DNA of 64,000 nucleotides from Phycisphaerae bacterium (GTDB lineage Bacteria; Planctomycetota; Phycisphaerae; Phycisphaerales; UBA1924), in the NCBI GenBank assembly GCA_030432905.1, contig JAUILU010000006.1, positions 62,001-126,000 on the forward strand. The letters are read 5' to 3'. Positions 1-9,622 of this stretch are shown here, piece by piece (positions within the stretch are counted from its first letter, which is position 1; each line of letters begins with the position of its first letter). Below the pieces are notes generated by a model. That model made no database searches, was not told where the DNA came from, and was given only the letters and a program-made list of their open reading frames with translations. Position numbers and translations under genes: made by a program.

Positions 1-1065
1 CTCGACGAGCTTCGGCGTTTCTTCGAGGTCAATCTCGCCCAAGTCTTCGCGGATCTCGGGCGGGATCACGGGCATGCCCAGCTTGGCATAGACCTGCTTC
101 TCCGTCTTGGACGCGACGGGTTTCACACCCCGGCTCTGCGGCGAACCCTTCTCCCCTTTCTCGTCGGGGAACAGGCCGTACTCGTTGAGCGTGAGTCCCT
201 GTTTGAGCGCACGCTCGCGGAGGCGGATGTTGTGTTCTTTCGAGCCTGTGAAATACATGAGGGCCGCGCCGAAACTCTCGGCGGGCACGATCCTGAGATC
301 GGCGCCGATGGTTGCCTTTTTGCCCGGGTCGGTCTTCCAGCGTCCCTTCTTGGTCGGCACCTCTATGCGTATCGAGCACTTCGTCTCACCCCGTGCGATG
401 ACGTCGAGCACATCGTCCGCTTCGCAGAACGCTGCACGTGCGAGTTCTTCTTTGTCGGTGACAACGAGCACGTCGATATCGCCGATCGTGTCCCTGCCTC
501 GCCTGAACGAGCCCGCGAGCTCGGCCTGCTTGACGCCGGGCGTCTCGCGCATGCGTTCGAGCAGCTTATCGGCGATCCTCGCCGCCACGCCCAGAGGCAA
601 ACGCTGGTTCGATTTCGAGGCGAAGGTCAGCGATCGTTTGATGTTGTCGATCGTCTTCTGGCCCATGCGGGGCAGGGACAAAATCTCGTCGCCGTCGATG
701 ACTTTGGCGAGGCTCTGTCGGTCCGTCACGCCGAGGTCCTGCCAGAGCTGGCGGACGGTCTTGGGCCCGAGGCCCTGGATATCCAGCACCTCCGCAAGAC
801 CCGCGGGCACCTCTTCACGGAGCGAGACCAGGTCCGTGACTTCGCCAGTTTCAGCGAGTTCCTCGATGAACGCCGCCACACCCTTGCCGATGCCGTCGAT
901 GGCGAGCAGGTCCTTGGTGTCCAGTGTGCTGAGGTCTGCGGTCTGGTTCTCGGCAACGCGGGCGGCCTTGGCGAACGCAGCGATCTTGAAGCGGTTGGCG
1001 CCAGTCAGTTCGAGCAGCGTTGACATCTCATTGAGATGCTCGGCGAGTGTGGTGTTGAATGACAT
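1..1065 (-). CDS. polX: DNA polymerase X family protein (PolX-like, N-terminal part; 3' end of gene lies outside window)
   Basis: Reverse-strand frame from ATG at 1065 is open to the window edge: MSFNTTLAEHLNEMSTLLELTGANRFKIAAFAKAARVAENQ...GIGKGVAAFIEEL...GLGPKTVRQLWQDLG...GSFRRGRDTIGDIDVLVV. HhH motifs plus the GSFRRG...DIDVLV nucleotidyltransferase signature. Absent from the ORF track because it has no stop in the window. Confidence 0.9.
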   Translation of the reverse strand, partial: MSFNTTLAEHLNEMSTLLELTGANRFKIAAFAKAARVAENQTADLSTLDTKDLLAIDGIGKGVAAFIEELAETGEVTDLVSLREEVPAGLAEVLDIQGLGPKTVRQLWQDLGVTDRQSLAKVIDGDEILSLPRMGQKTIDNIKRSLTFASKSNQRLPLGVAARIADKLLERMRETPGVKQAELAGSFRRGRDTIGDIDVLVVTDKEELARAAFCEADDVLDVIARGETKCSIRIEVPTKKGRWKTDPGKKATIGADLRIVPAESFGAALMYFTGSKEHNIRLRERALKQGLTLNEYGLFPDEKGEKGSPQSRGVKPVASKTEKQVYAKLGMPVIPPEIREDLGEIDLEETPKLVE

Positions 1066-1106
1066 AACCGATCGTAGGGGTCGGCCAGCGGGTGCAGTGG
1101 AGGGGG

Positions 1107-1337
1107 CTAGTCGCCGCCGAATTGCTTGAGAATCTCGGCTTCTACGCTCTCGATCACGCTCTCGCGTTCTTCCTCGGGTACGAGCGTCAGCGCCGCGAGC
1201 CAGCGCCTTGCGAGCTCGGGGCCGGCGGGTTTGAGCAGATCAACCAGCAGCCTGAGATGGTCGCTGGGCGACAGCATTTCCGATGCTGCGCGCTCGCGAC
1301 TGGGTTTCGGTTCTTTGAGAAGCGGATCCTGATCCAT
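1107..1337 (-). CDS. hypothetical protein (76 aa)
   Basis: ORF track; same strand and directly downstream of the HTH protein, overlapping it out of frame. Confidence 0.5.
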   Translation of the reverse strand: MDQDPLLKEPKPSRERAASEMLSPSDHLRLLVDLLKPAGPELARRWLAALTLVPEEERESVIESVEAEILKQFGGD

Positions 1338-1746
1338 CAGTCACCCCGGCAGCAAAATCGCTCAGCTCTTGAGGCTTCGATTTGCCGCGTACACGGACCT
1401 CAAGACCCTGGACAAACAGCTCAAGCCGATCGAGCCGTTCGCCCAGCGAGTCCAGCGTACCGGCAATGGCTGACAGAAGCTCGCCCGGATCTGCGTGACG
1501 GAGCGCGTGGTGCTTGGCGTCGGCGGTCCGCATCGGGCCTTCGCCCGTCAGCAGCCATTGGCCGTTGATCTCAAGCGCAGAGCAGATCGCCGAGATGAAC
1601 TCGACGCTGGGTGACTGTCCTTGGAGGTATCGGCGGACGGTTTCGGGGTGCGTGCCGGTGATCTCGCCGACTCGGCGGTAGGTCCGGTCGCCCGTAGCAG
1701 CCAGCAGGCGTTCGTGAAGGGGCGAAGCGGTCTCGGTCATGGACAT
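1240..1746 (-). CDS. HTH (XRE-like) DNA-binding protein
   Basis: ORF; TYRRVGEITGTHPETVRRYLQGQSPSVEFISAICSALEINGQWLLTGEGPM is typical of XRE/phage-repressor-like HTH domains. Confidence 0.7.
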   Translation of the reverse strand: MSMTETASPLHERLLAATGDRTYRRVGEITGTHPETVRRYLQGQSPSVEFISAICSALEINGQWLLTGEGPMRTADAKHHALRHADPGELLSAIAGTLDSLGERLDRLELFVQGLEVRVRGKSKPQELSDFAAGVTDGSGSASQRTETQSRARSIGNAVAQRPSQAAG

Positions 1747-1835
1747 GGTGTCTGACTCCGTGCTTGTCTGGCGGCTGGTTGCCCGGACGGCATCCTATCA
1801 GGTCGCCAACAGATCTACCGCCTTATCGACCCAGC

Positions 1836-3944
1836 TTATCCAGTATCTCCAAGCCCGAGCCAGCGCCCGTGTGTCTTTAAAACGCGCTGCAAGAGCAAAT
1901 TCTCGCTCGGTTTTTCGAGCCTTGGAGAACTCAGAATCCAATGTTGTGCATCGATCCGCGCCTTTGCCAAAAGATCTGTGTCTCGGATCAAATCCGCCAC
2001 ACGGAACGGTGGCAGACCCGACTGGCGCGACCCGAATATCTCACCCGGTCCCCGAATCTCAAAATCTCGCTCAGCAATGCGGAATCCATCCCCCGTTTGG
2101 GTCATGATCTTCAGGCGTTCGATTCCGTCGGTCGTCGCTGGCGAGGAAATCAGCACACATTTGGACGCCTGAGTTCCCCGGCCGACCCGGCCTCGGAGCT
2201 GGTGGAGCTGCGCCAAACCGAACCGGTCGGCCTGTTCGATGACCATGACCGAGGCGTTGGCGACATCAACGCCTACCTCGATCACCGTCGTCGCGACGAG
2301 CACGTCGATCAGGCCTCTCCGGAACCGCTCCATAATGTGTTCGCGAGTGTGCCTTTTGAGTTTGCCGTGAACGAGCGCGACCCTGAGTCCCTCGAGAAAG
2401 CCGGTCTCGAGTTCTTTGGCGATATCCCGAGCACCGACGAGCACGCCCGTTTCGCTCTCGATCGCGGGCGCGACGACGTAGGCCTGCTCGCCTGCATCGA
2501 CGTGCCTGCGGACCATCGCGTAGACCGATTCGCGATCCTCCGGCGGCGAATACGTCGTCTCGATCGGCTGGCGTCCCGGCGGCAGCTCATCGATCACGGA
2601 GACATCGAGATCGCCGAACAGCGTGATCGAGACTGTCCGCGGGATCGGGGTCGCGGTCATCACGACCACGTGCGGCGTTGTGCCCGACTCGTCCTCGCCC
2701 TTGGTCCTCAGCGTCGCCCGCTGCTCAACACCGAAGCGGTGCTGCTCGTCGATGACCGCGACCGCGAGCGAACTGAACCTGACGTGCTCGGTCAGCAGCG
2801 CATGCGTCCCGATGAGGATGTCGATGGTGCCGTCTTCGAGCCTCGCGAGCATGGCCTCGCGTTCGAGACCCTGGACCGAGCCGGTCAGCAGCTCGACTCT
2901 CACGTCCTGGTCCGCGAGCACTCGGCTGATCGACTCGAAGTGCTGCTCGGCGAGGATTTCGGTCGGTGCCATGAGCGCCGCTTGATGCCCGGATTCTTTC
3001 GCAAGCAGCATCGCGTACAACGCCACCATCGTTTTGCCCGAGCCGACATCGCCCTGCACGAGCCGGTTGGCGGGGATGTCGCGTGTGAGTTCTTCCGACA
3101 GCTCATCGACGACGCGCTGCTGGGCACCCGTGAGCGAGAACGGGAGCATACTTAGGATTTTGTGCGTGACCGCTGGGCTGGCGCGCAATGCCGGGGCGCG
3201 CTGAGAATCGCGGAGCTCGTAGCGTTTCATCGCGACACCCAGCTGGAGCATGAGCAGCTCGTCGTACGCGAGTCGGCGTCGGCCACGGGCGACCTCTTCT
3301 TCGTCGCGCGGCGTGTGCATCATGCGGTACGCCTCGGCCAGCGTCGGAAGATCGCGTTCTTTGCGGAACTCGTCGGTCAGGTGGTCCTCGATCAACGGCA
3401 GCGCGATCGGGAGCACCTTCTCGATCGTCTGCTCGATCGTGCGTGTGGGTACGCGCTCAGAGGCCGGGTAGATCGGGCGGAGCCTGGCTTCCTTGTCGTC
3501 GGCGGGCTCGGCGTCGTCGGTCAGAATCTCGTACTTCGGGTTGGCGATCTGCAGGCCGTGGTTGTAGGTTTTGGCCTTGCCTTGCACGCGGAGCGTCATG
3601 CCCGGGTGCAGCTTGCCCCGCAGGTATGGCGCGTTGAACCAGACGAGATCCAGCTTGCCGGTGCCGTCGGAAAGGACCGCCTGGAAGCGGGATTTTTTGC
3701 CGTAACCCGAGAGCCTGCACGCGGTGATCTCGCCCCTGGCCGACACGATGTGCTCGGGCACAAGCTCCGACATCGGGGCCTCGGCTTCTTCGTGTTCGTG
3801 TCGCGACGGCAGGTGCACGAGCAGCTGACCAATCGCGCGGAGCCCGAGCGTGGCAAGGTCGCGCGCCACCTGATCGCGCACGCCGGGCACGTCGGCGATG
3901 GGCGATGTGAGCTGGAGCGCTTTGGTGTCCTGTGAATCCGACAT
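1836..3944 (-). CDS. recG: ATP-dependent DNA helicase RecG
   Basis: 702 aa; OB wedge domain, GDVGSGKT Walker A, DEQHRFGV (DExH), TATPIPRT, QLRGRVGRG motifs. Confidence 0.97.
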   Translation of the reverse strand: MSDSQDTKALQLTSPIADVPGVRDQVARDLATLGLRAIGQLLVHLPSRHEHEEAEAPMSELVPEHIVSARGEITACRLSGYGKKSRFQAVLSDGTGKLDLVWFNAPYLRGKLHPGMTLRVQGKAKTYNHGLQIANPKYEILTDDAEPADDKEARLRPIYPASERVPTRTIEQTIEKVLPIALPLIEDHLTDEFRKERDLPTLAEAYRMMHTPRDEEEVARGRRRLAYDELLMLQLGVAMKRYELRDSQRAPALRASPAVTHKILSMLPFSLTGAQQRVVDELSEELTRDIPANRLVQGDVGSGKTMVALYAMLLAKESGHQAALMAPTEILAEQHFESISRVLADQDVRVELLTGSVQGLEREAMLARLEDGTIDILIGTHALLTEHVRFSSLAVAVIDEQHRFGVEQRATLRTKGEDESGTTPHVVVMTATPIPRTVSITLFGDLDVSVIDELPPGRQPIETTYSPPEDRESVYAMVRRHVDAGEQAYVVAPAIESETGVLVGARDIAKELETGFLEGLRVALVHGKLKRHTREHIMERFRRGLIDVLVATTVIEVGVDVANASVMVIEQADRFGLAQLHQLRGRVGRGTQASKCVLISSPATTDGIERLKIMTQTGDGFRIAERDFEIRGPGEIFGSRQSGLPPFRVADLIRDTDLLAKARIDAQHWILSSPRLEKPSENLLLQRVLKTHGRWLGLGDTG

Positions 3945-3956
3945 GAGCAGACCAGC

Positions 3957-4301
3957 TTAGTCGCTCGGCGAGTCGGTGCGTTTGACAGCTGGGTCGATCT
4001 GCCTCAGATACGCCCACGAGTAGATGCCCGTGTCGTGGCCGTCGGAGAAACGGATGCGGATCGCGTAGTTCCCGACGAGCTCCGCGCCGCGAGCGACGAC
4101 CGGTTCGTTCCACGAGGCAGAACTGGGCAGCACGGTCAGCGGGTTCTTGTCCATCTCCTTGCGGAGCTGGCGCATATCTGCAGAGGGCGACATCTTGCGC
4201 AGGTACGCGATGGAGTAGTAGGAGCTTGAGCCGTCGTGCCACTCGATGGCAAGGCCCTTGTCCTTTTTCAGGTCGATCGCTTTGGGTTCGTGATCCGACA
4301 T
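3957..4301 (-). CDS. DUF971 domain-containing protein
   Basis: MSDHEPKAIDLKKDKGLAIEWHDGSSSYYSIAYLRKMSPSA...GNYAIRIRFSDGHDTGIYSWAYLRQID; start moved from track position 4394 to the internal Met at 4301. Confidence 0.8.
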   Translation of the reverse strand: MSDHEPKAIDLKKDKGLAIEWHDGSSSYYSIAYLRKMSPSADMRQLRKEMDKNPLTVLPSSASWNEPVVARGAELVGNYAIRIRFSDGHDTGIYSWAYLRQIDPAVKRTDSPSD

Positions 4302-4346
4302 CTCTTTGGAGCGTAGGCTCCTGCGGCCAGCACGCCCGGAGGACGC

Positions 4347-5210
4347 ATGCCAAGCACCCGATTCGTCGATCGCCTGCTCGCCCGCATCGCCCACGTCGGT
4401 TCGCCGACCTGTATAGGGCTGGACCCCGTCGTCGATCGGCTCCCAGAGAGCATCCGTACATCTTCAACGAGCGACGCGGAGGCGGTCGAGGCGTTCTGTA
4501 TCGGGGTGATCGACGCGACCGCTGAGCACGCCGCGGCTTTCAAACCCCAGTCCGCGTGCTTTGAGCGGCTCGGTTCCGCGGGCGTCGCGGTTCTCGAACG
4601 GGTCGTCGCGCAGGCCAAAGCCAATGAAGTCCCGGTCGTGCTCGACGCCAAGCGTGGCGACATCGGCTCGACCGCCGAGCACTATGCCAAGGCCGTCCTC
4701 GCGATCGGCGCTGATTCTGTGACGGTCAACGCGTATCTCGGGCCGTCAACGATTGAGCCCTATCTGGATGCGGGTCTGGGCGTGTTCGTGCTTGTCAGGA
4801 CGAGCAACCCGGACAGCGACGCGGTGCAGTCGAACGAACTTACAACCGGCGGCACAGTCGCGGAACTAATGGCAGGCCTTGTCAGCAAGTCGGGCCAGCC
4901 GCGGGCTGGTGAGCGCGGCATGAGCGACGTCGGCGCGGTGGTGGGGCTGACCAAGTCCGCCGACGGCCAATCGCTTCGCAAGCTCATGCCCGGGCAGATT
5001 TTCTTGGTGCCGGGCTACGGGGCACAGGGCGGCTGCGCGGAGGATCTCAAGCCTCTGCTGACCGAGAGCGACATCCCCGGGCGGGGTGTGCTGGTCAACG
5101 CGAGCCGATCGGTGATCTACGCGGAGCCGGAGCCCGGCGAGTCCTGGTCGGCAGCCGTGGCGCGCGCGGCGAAGGCCATGCGAGATGACCTTGCCTCGGT
5201 GATTGGTTGA
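4347..5210 (+). CDS. pyrF: orotidine 5'-phosphate decarboxylase
   Basis: 287 aa; VVLDAKRGDIGSTAEHYAKA catalytic signature; long (type 2) OMP decarboxylase form. Confidence 0.95.
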   Translation: MPSTRFVDRLLARIAHVGSPTCIGLDPVVDRLPESIRTSSTSDAEAVEAFCIGVIDATAEHAAAFKPQSACFERLGSAGVAVLERVVAQAKANEVPVVLDAKRGDIGSTAEHYAKAVLAIGADSVTVNAYLGPSTIEPYLDAGLGVFVLVRTSNPDSDAVQSNELTTGGTVAELMAGLVSKSGQPRAGERGMSDVGAVVGLTKSADGQSLRKLMPGQIFLVPGYGAQGGCAEDLKPLLTESDIPGRGVLVNASRSVIYAEPEPGESWSAAVARAAKAMRDDLASVIG

Positions 5211-5219
5211 GTTGGAGGC

Positions 5220-5930
5220 TTAGCGCTTCCGGCGCGTAAGCCCAACACCGACGATGCTCATCGCAGCAATCGAGCCGGGCGCGGGCACGAAGAACGCCGA
5301 TCCCGAGTACGAGCCTTCCGATTGCCATTCGATCTCGGGCAGCATGGTCTGCGGATTGAGGTTGGCACCGTTGATCGGGATGCCAACGTCGGGGAAAGAC
5401 ATAATGTTGGTGAGCGTGAACGCCGCATCGGTCAGTTCAGATGTTGTTTGGAATCGGTAGAGGTTGTAGTCAGGCTCGTCAGCGGCTTCCCAGCCGTAGG
5501 TGACGGTGCTGCCTGCCGAGGACGAGGCCTGAATGGTCGCGGTCGAGCCCCAGCTGTTTTCATCGCCAAGAGCGGTCAGGATGCCGTTCTCGATGTTAAC
5601 GTGCATAACTGAAAGGGCGTCGATCGAGAAGCCGCCGTCGATGCCGTATGTGTGGACGTACTGGCCGGACGGCAGCATGGTCGAGTCTTTGTGTGTCAGC
5701 GTGAAGCCCGAGTAGAAACGCTCGTTGTATTCGAGCGTCGGCAGGGGGCCGTTGGCGTCGTCTACGAGCAGTCTCGTAGGGATCCGTACCGAACTGATAG
5801 TGCCATCGTTGGCGCCGCCGCGGAACTGGGGCACCTCGGTGGATACGTCGGACGCAAAGCTGAAGGTGACATTCTGCCCGCTGGCAATCCCGGCAGACAT
5901 GGAGAGAACAACGATCGCACCAAGACGCAT
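5220..5930 (-). CDS. secreted protein with PEP-CTERM-like C-terminal sorting signal
   Basis: N-terminal signal peptide (MRLGAIVVLSMSAGIASGQ) and C-terminal VPAPGSIAAMSIVGVGLTRRKR. Confidence 0.75.
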   Translation of the reverse strand: MRLGAIVVLSMSAGIASGQNVTFSFASDVSTEVPQFRGGANDGTISSVRIPTRLLVDDANGPLPTLEYNERFYSGFTLTHKDSTMLPSGQYVHTYGIDGGFSIDALSVMHVNIENGILTALGDENSWGSTATIQASSSAGSTVTYGWEAADEPDYNLYRFQTTSELTDAAFTLTNIMSFPDVGIPINGANLNPQTMLPEIEWQSEGSYSGSAFFVPAPGSIAAMSIVGVGLTRRKR

Positions 5931-6111
5931 GGCGACCCTTTCGTAGTCGGTGGCTTCATACAGTCACCCGACGCACACCTAGGGCGCACGCCGAGACAAT
6001 GTTCCACTGACCACGCCGCAAATATGCCACGCGTTCTCGGTCCTGCCAGCAATCTGGCAAAGAATATTCAGGTTGATATCGGAGGCATGCCTGATCGGGC
6101 CTGCCGGGGAG

Positions 6112-6657
6112 TCACATCGGCTTCTTGTCGATCGTGACGTCGTAGATGCTCAGCAGCTTCTCTTTGTCGAAGATCATTTCCTGCCTAGACAAGCCGACCA
6201 CGTCGTACTCGGTGGTCAGCTCGATCGCGTCGACCGGGCAGGCTTCTTCGCACATGCCGCAGAAGATGCAGCGGAGCTCGTCGATCTCGAACTTCTTGGG
6301 GTACTTCTCGCGGTCGTCCCAAGGGGATTCGTCGGCGACGATGTGGATGCAGTTGGCGGGGCAGAGAGTGGGGCACATCATGCACGCCACGCACTTGACC
6401 CTGCCGTCCTCGTCGCGGTTGAGGCGGTGGAAGCCTCTGAAGTTGGATTTTTCCATCCCGCCGTCCTGGGGCAGGTAGTCCTCGCGGCGTTCTTCGGGGT
6501 ACTGGATGGTCCTGCTGGTCTTGCCTTGGCCGAACGAGCTGAACAGGTGCCGCATTGTGGTGCCGAACCCGCGGAAGAATTCGGGGAGGTAGACGCTCTC
6601 AAGCCTGTTCATGGGCTTGGGGGCGATGGTGACGATATCTTGGTCTTTGATGGCCAT
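6112..6657 (-). CDS. nuoI: NADH-quinone oxidoreductase subunit I (2x[4Fe-4S])
   Basis: CVACMMCPTLCPANCI and CIFCGMCEEACPVDAI ferredoxin motifs; start moved to Met (MAIKDQD) at 6657. Confidence 0.92.
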   Translation of the reverse strand: MAIKDQDIVTIAPKPMNRLESVYLPEFFRGFGTTMRHLFSSFGQGKTSRTIQYPEERREDYLPQDGGMEKSNFRGFHRLNRDEDGRVKCVACMMCPTLCPANCIHIVADESPWDDREKYPKKFEIDELRCIFCGMCEEACPVDAIELTTEYDVVGLSRQEMIFDKEKLLSIYDVTIDKKPM

Positions 6658-6783
6658 GAACCGAGTATACGTCTCATAGCCAACGCTTGGGCGGCGATGC
6701 GGGCCGGAGAAGTGAGCAAGTTGCCAAGAGATTGCAGCCTTTGATTTGCAACCTGGGCTCCGAGCGGGGAGAATGCACCAGCC

Positions 6784-8214
6784 ATGGCCAAACGTCGCAA
6801 CGCGCCCGCACTTTTCGAGCTCCTCCGTGAGTCCAACTCCACCCGCACTGGGCAGGTGGGCAACGAGCAGATGCGCTCGCAGATCGGCGCCGGTGTCGTC
6901 CAGAACTCGGCACCTCGGCCGCCCGGCCACCCGGCGGTGATCGCCAAGGCCAAAGCGGATGAACAGGCCAAGGCCGACGCTCTCAAAGCTGAACAGGAAG
7001 CCGAACTCGCCAAGGCGCAGGCGAAGCTGAACCCTGAAAAAACAGCTGATCCGGGCTCCACGAGCGACGATCTCGGCATCGAGATGGACGGCCTCCTTGC
7101 CATGCCCGAGTTCAAAGCAGGCAGAGCCGTCGAGCCATTGCCGGAACCAGAAGTGACAAACGAATCCGAGCCGGAGTCAGAAACTCCCGCTGAGCCGGAA
7201 GTTGTCGCAAAGCCCGTGAGCGAACCGGTTTCCCAGCCGGAATCGAAACCGGTTTCTAAGCCAGTCGCCACGCCGAAAGCTCCTAAATCCAAGCCCGGCG
7301 GCAAGAAGGCGAAGCAGACCAAGAAGGCTGAAACCCCGTCACAGCCCAAGACTGAGCCGTCGGTGTCGAAGGTTGATGTGACAAGCGAGATCGAGTCGAA
7401 GCCGAGCCCCAGTCTGCCCAGTGTTGTTGCTGGTGCTCCCGAGAAGCACTCAGCCGAACAGGTGGACTCCAAGCCCGAGTCGCCGGGTGTCGATAGCGAA
7501 CCAAAGCAAACCGATCAGCCCGCTGCAAAGCAGGCCCAGCAGATCAAGGTTGGCAGCAAGCAAATTGAGGTCACGCCCATCAAGATGGGTATTTTCGGTG
7601 CCTTTATCCTGTTGCTGTTCTTTGCGATGTTTGTCGTTGGCAGTTGGGCAGGCCGATCCGAACTCGAGAAGGAGCGGGAGCCGCAGCTCTACAAAGATGC
7701 CGAGCGGACTCTGAAAAACATCGACGACGAGTCCGGACAAGAATCTCGCCCGATCGACCCGCTCCAGATTGCTCGCGATCAGGAGTTTGTCCCGCCGACC
7801 GTGAACAACGAGCAGGCCGAGGCCCCGGCGCAAACTCCTTCGCAGACGCCCACGAACGCTCAGTCACAGATCGAACCCGATCAAATAGTGAACGTGGACG
7901 CCCGCATCCCAGACAACAACTACCTGCATCTGGCGGCTCTGGCGGACTCTGAGGAGGCCCGTAGGCTTCAGATCTTCCTCGCTGAGAACGGCATCGATAG
8001 CTACATCCGTGAGGGGCCTCGCGGCGGCAGGACCGTCTACGAGCTCATCACCCTCGTCGGGATCCCCTCAGAGGGCTGGTCCACCAGCACAGAGAAGCTT
8101 TCGCATGTGCGAGAGATCCGGCGACTAGGGGGCATATGGTTCAACGAGCACGGCGGGTCGATTGACTACAGCCGGGCCAATCAGTCACAGTGGTACAAGG
8201 CACCGCCCCGGTAG
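6784..8214 (+). CDS. hypothetical single-pass membrane protein with long charged linker
   Basis: 476 aa; E/P/K-rich low-complexity linker, one TM (MGIFGAFILLLFFAMFVVGSWAG), C-terminal NYLHLAALADSEEARRLQIFLAENGIDSYIR (SPOR-like appearance). Confidence 0.65.
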   Translation: MAKRRNAPALFELLRESNSTRTGQVGNEQMRSQIGAGVVQNSAPRPPGHPAVIAKAKADEQAKADALKAEQEAELAKAQAKLNPEKTADPGSTSDDLGIEMDGLLAMPEFKAGRAVEPLPEPEVTNESEPESETPAEPEVVAKPVSEPVSQPESKPVSKPVATPKAPKSKPGGKKAKQTKKAETPSQPKTEPSVSKVDVTSEIESKPSPSLPSVVAGAPEKHSAEQVDSKPESPGVDSEPKQTDQPAAKQAQQIKVGSKQIEVTPIKMGIFGAFILLLFFAMFVVGSWAGRSELEKEREPQLYKDAERTLKNIDDESGQESRPIDPLQIARDQEFVPPTVNNEQAEAPAQTPSQTPTNAQSQIEPDQIVNVDARIPDNNYLHLAALADSEEARRLQIFLAENGIDSYIREGPRGGRTVYELITLVGIPSEGWSTSTEKLSHVREIRRLGGIWFNEHGGSIDYSRANQSQWYKAPPR

Positions 8215-8250
8215 CCCAGCAGGGTCCGGTTAGATCAAAAGAGCTTCGAT

Positions 8251-8412
8251 ATGAGTCTGAACAGTTCACTGAAAACCTCGGGCAACCTCTCCGGCAAGCG
8301 GAGCGTTATGAAGCGCGCCGAACGCCTTGAGAAACTCATCGAAGACGGCAAGTTCAAAAAGGGCTCGCAGTCGCCGCTCGGTCTCCCTAAGACCCAGGTC
8401 GTCGAGAAGTAA
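8251..8412 (+). CDS. small basic protein (TIGR04137-like), 53 aa
   Basis: Read directly: MSLNSSLKTSGNLSGKRSVMKRAERLEKLIEDGKFKKGSQSPLGLPKTQVVEK*; below the ORF-track length cutoff; resembles the small basic protein family of Planctomycetes/Verrucomicrobia/Chlamydiae. Confidence 0.85.
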   Translation: MSLNSSLKTSGNLSGKRSVMKRAERLEKLIEDGKFKKGSQSPLGLPKTQVVEK

Positions 8413-8436
8413 AGCCCCAAATCGGGACACTCAAAT

Positions 8437-9621
8437 ATGAACACTGAGCGTTTGATCTGTGATCGTGCGTTGGCTGTCGATGCGTCCGGAATTCGGCGCA
8501 TCTTCAACCTCGCTGCCAAGCTGGAAGATCCGATCAACCTCTCGATCGGTCAGCCCGACTTTAAGGTCCACGACAAGATCAAACGCGGCGCGATCGACGC
8601 CATCGAGCAAGATAAGAACGGCTACACCCTGACGCGTGGCATCGCGCCGCTGCTCGACAGGATCAACGAACACCTGAAATTCGATCTCGGCTGGGACGTC
8701 GCGGGCAACGACTCGATCGATTCGTTCGTGACCAGCGGCACCTCGGGCGCGCTCACGCTTGCGTTCCTCGCGCTCATGGGACCGGGCGACGAGGGGATCA
8801 TCCCGGACCCGTACTTTGCGATGTACCCGTACATGGCCGCCATCGCGGGCGGGACCGCGGTGCGCTGCGACACGTACCCGGACTTCCGCATGACCGCCGA
8901 GCGCGTCGAGCCGCTGATTACCGATCGCACGAAGTTCGTCCTTTACAACTCGCCCGGCAACCCGAGCGGCGTGGTCGGCACAGTTCAAGAGTGCCAAGAC
9001 CTGCTCGATCTCTGCAGGGCCAAGAACGTCCTGCTGATCTCAGACGAGATCTACGACGAGTTCACCTTCAGGGGCGGCATGACCGACGTCGCAAAGTCCG
9101 ACGGCAAGACACCTCGCTGCCCAAGCCCCGCGAGGCTCGAGGGTGCCGAGGACGACGTGCTGCTGATCCGCGGATTCGGCAAGACCTACGGCATCACCGG
9201 CTGGCGTGCTGGGTACGCCGCCGGCCCTGAACCGGTCATCAACGCGATGACGCGCATCCACCAGTACACTTACGTCTGTGCCCCTTCGATGGCGCAGTGG
9301 GGCTCACTCGCGGCGTTCGATGTGGATATGTCCGAGCATGTGGACGATTTCCAGAGCCGACGCGACATGGTCGTCGAGAGGCTCAGCGAGGTCACCGAGG
9401 TCTCGGTTCCCGAGGGCGCGTTCTACGTCTTCGTCAAGGTGCCGGAACGCCTCGGCCTGACCAGCAACCAGTTCGTCGATCGATGCCTCGAACGCGAAGT
9501 CATGGTCATCCCGGGCAGTGTGTTCAGCGACCGTGACACGCACTTCCGCGTCAGCTTCTCCGCGCCGCGCGCCAAGATCGAGCAGGGGCTCGATATTCTC
9601 TGCGAGTTGATGAAGGGCTGA
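8437..9621 (+). CDS. pyridoxal-phosphate aminotransferase, class I/II
   Basis: 394 aa; NSPGNPSGVV, LISDEIYDEFTF, GFGKTYGITGWRAGY (PLP lysine region). Confidence 0.92.
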   Translation: MNTERLICDRALAVDASGIRRIFNLAAKLEDPINLSIGQPDFKVHDKIKRGAIDAIEQDKNGYTLTRGIAPLLDRINEHLKFDLGWDVAGNDSIDSFVTSGTSGALTLAFLALMGPGDEGIIPDPYFAMYPYMAAIAGGTAVRCDTYPDFRMTAERVEPLITDRTKFVLYNSPGNPSGVVGTVQECQDLLDLCRAKNVLLISDEIYDEFTFRGGMTDVAKSDGKTPRCPSPARLEGAEDDVLLIRGFGKTYGITGWRAGYAAGPEPVINAMTRIHQYTYVCAPSMAQWGSLAAFDVDMSEHVDDFQSRRDMVVERLSEVTEVSVPEGAFYVFVKVPERLGLTSNQFVDRCLEREVMVIPGSVFSDRDTHFRVSFSAPRAKIEQGLDILCELMKG

Positions 9622-9622
9622 G

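Noticed and set aside
1941-3155. 404-aa plus-strand ORF
   Set aside because: Antisense to RecG helicase motifs.
3457-4467. 336-aa minus-strand ORF
   Set aside because: Alternate-frame shadow of RecG and the DUF971 gene; Arg-rich, no domain.
7180-7270. Tandem-like repeats (ccggttt/ccggaa) as a genetic repeat element
   Set aside because: Explained by the E/P/V/S/K-rich linker coding sequence of the 6784-8214 gene.
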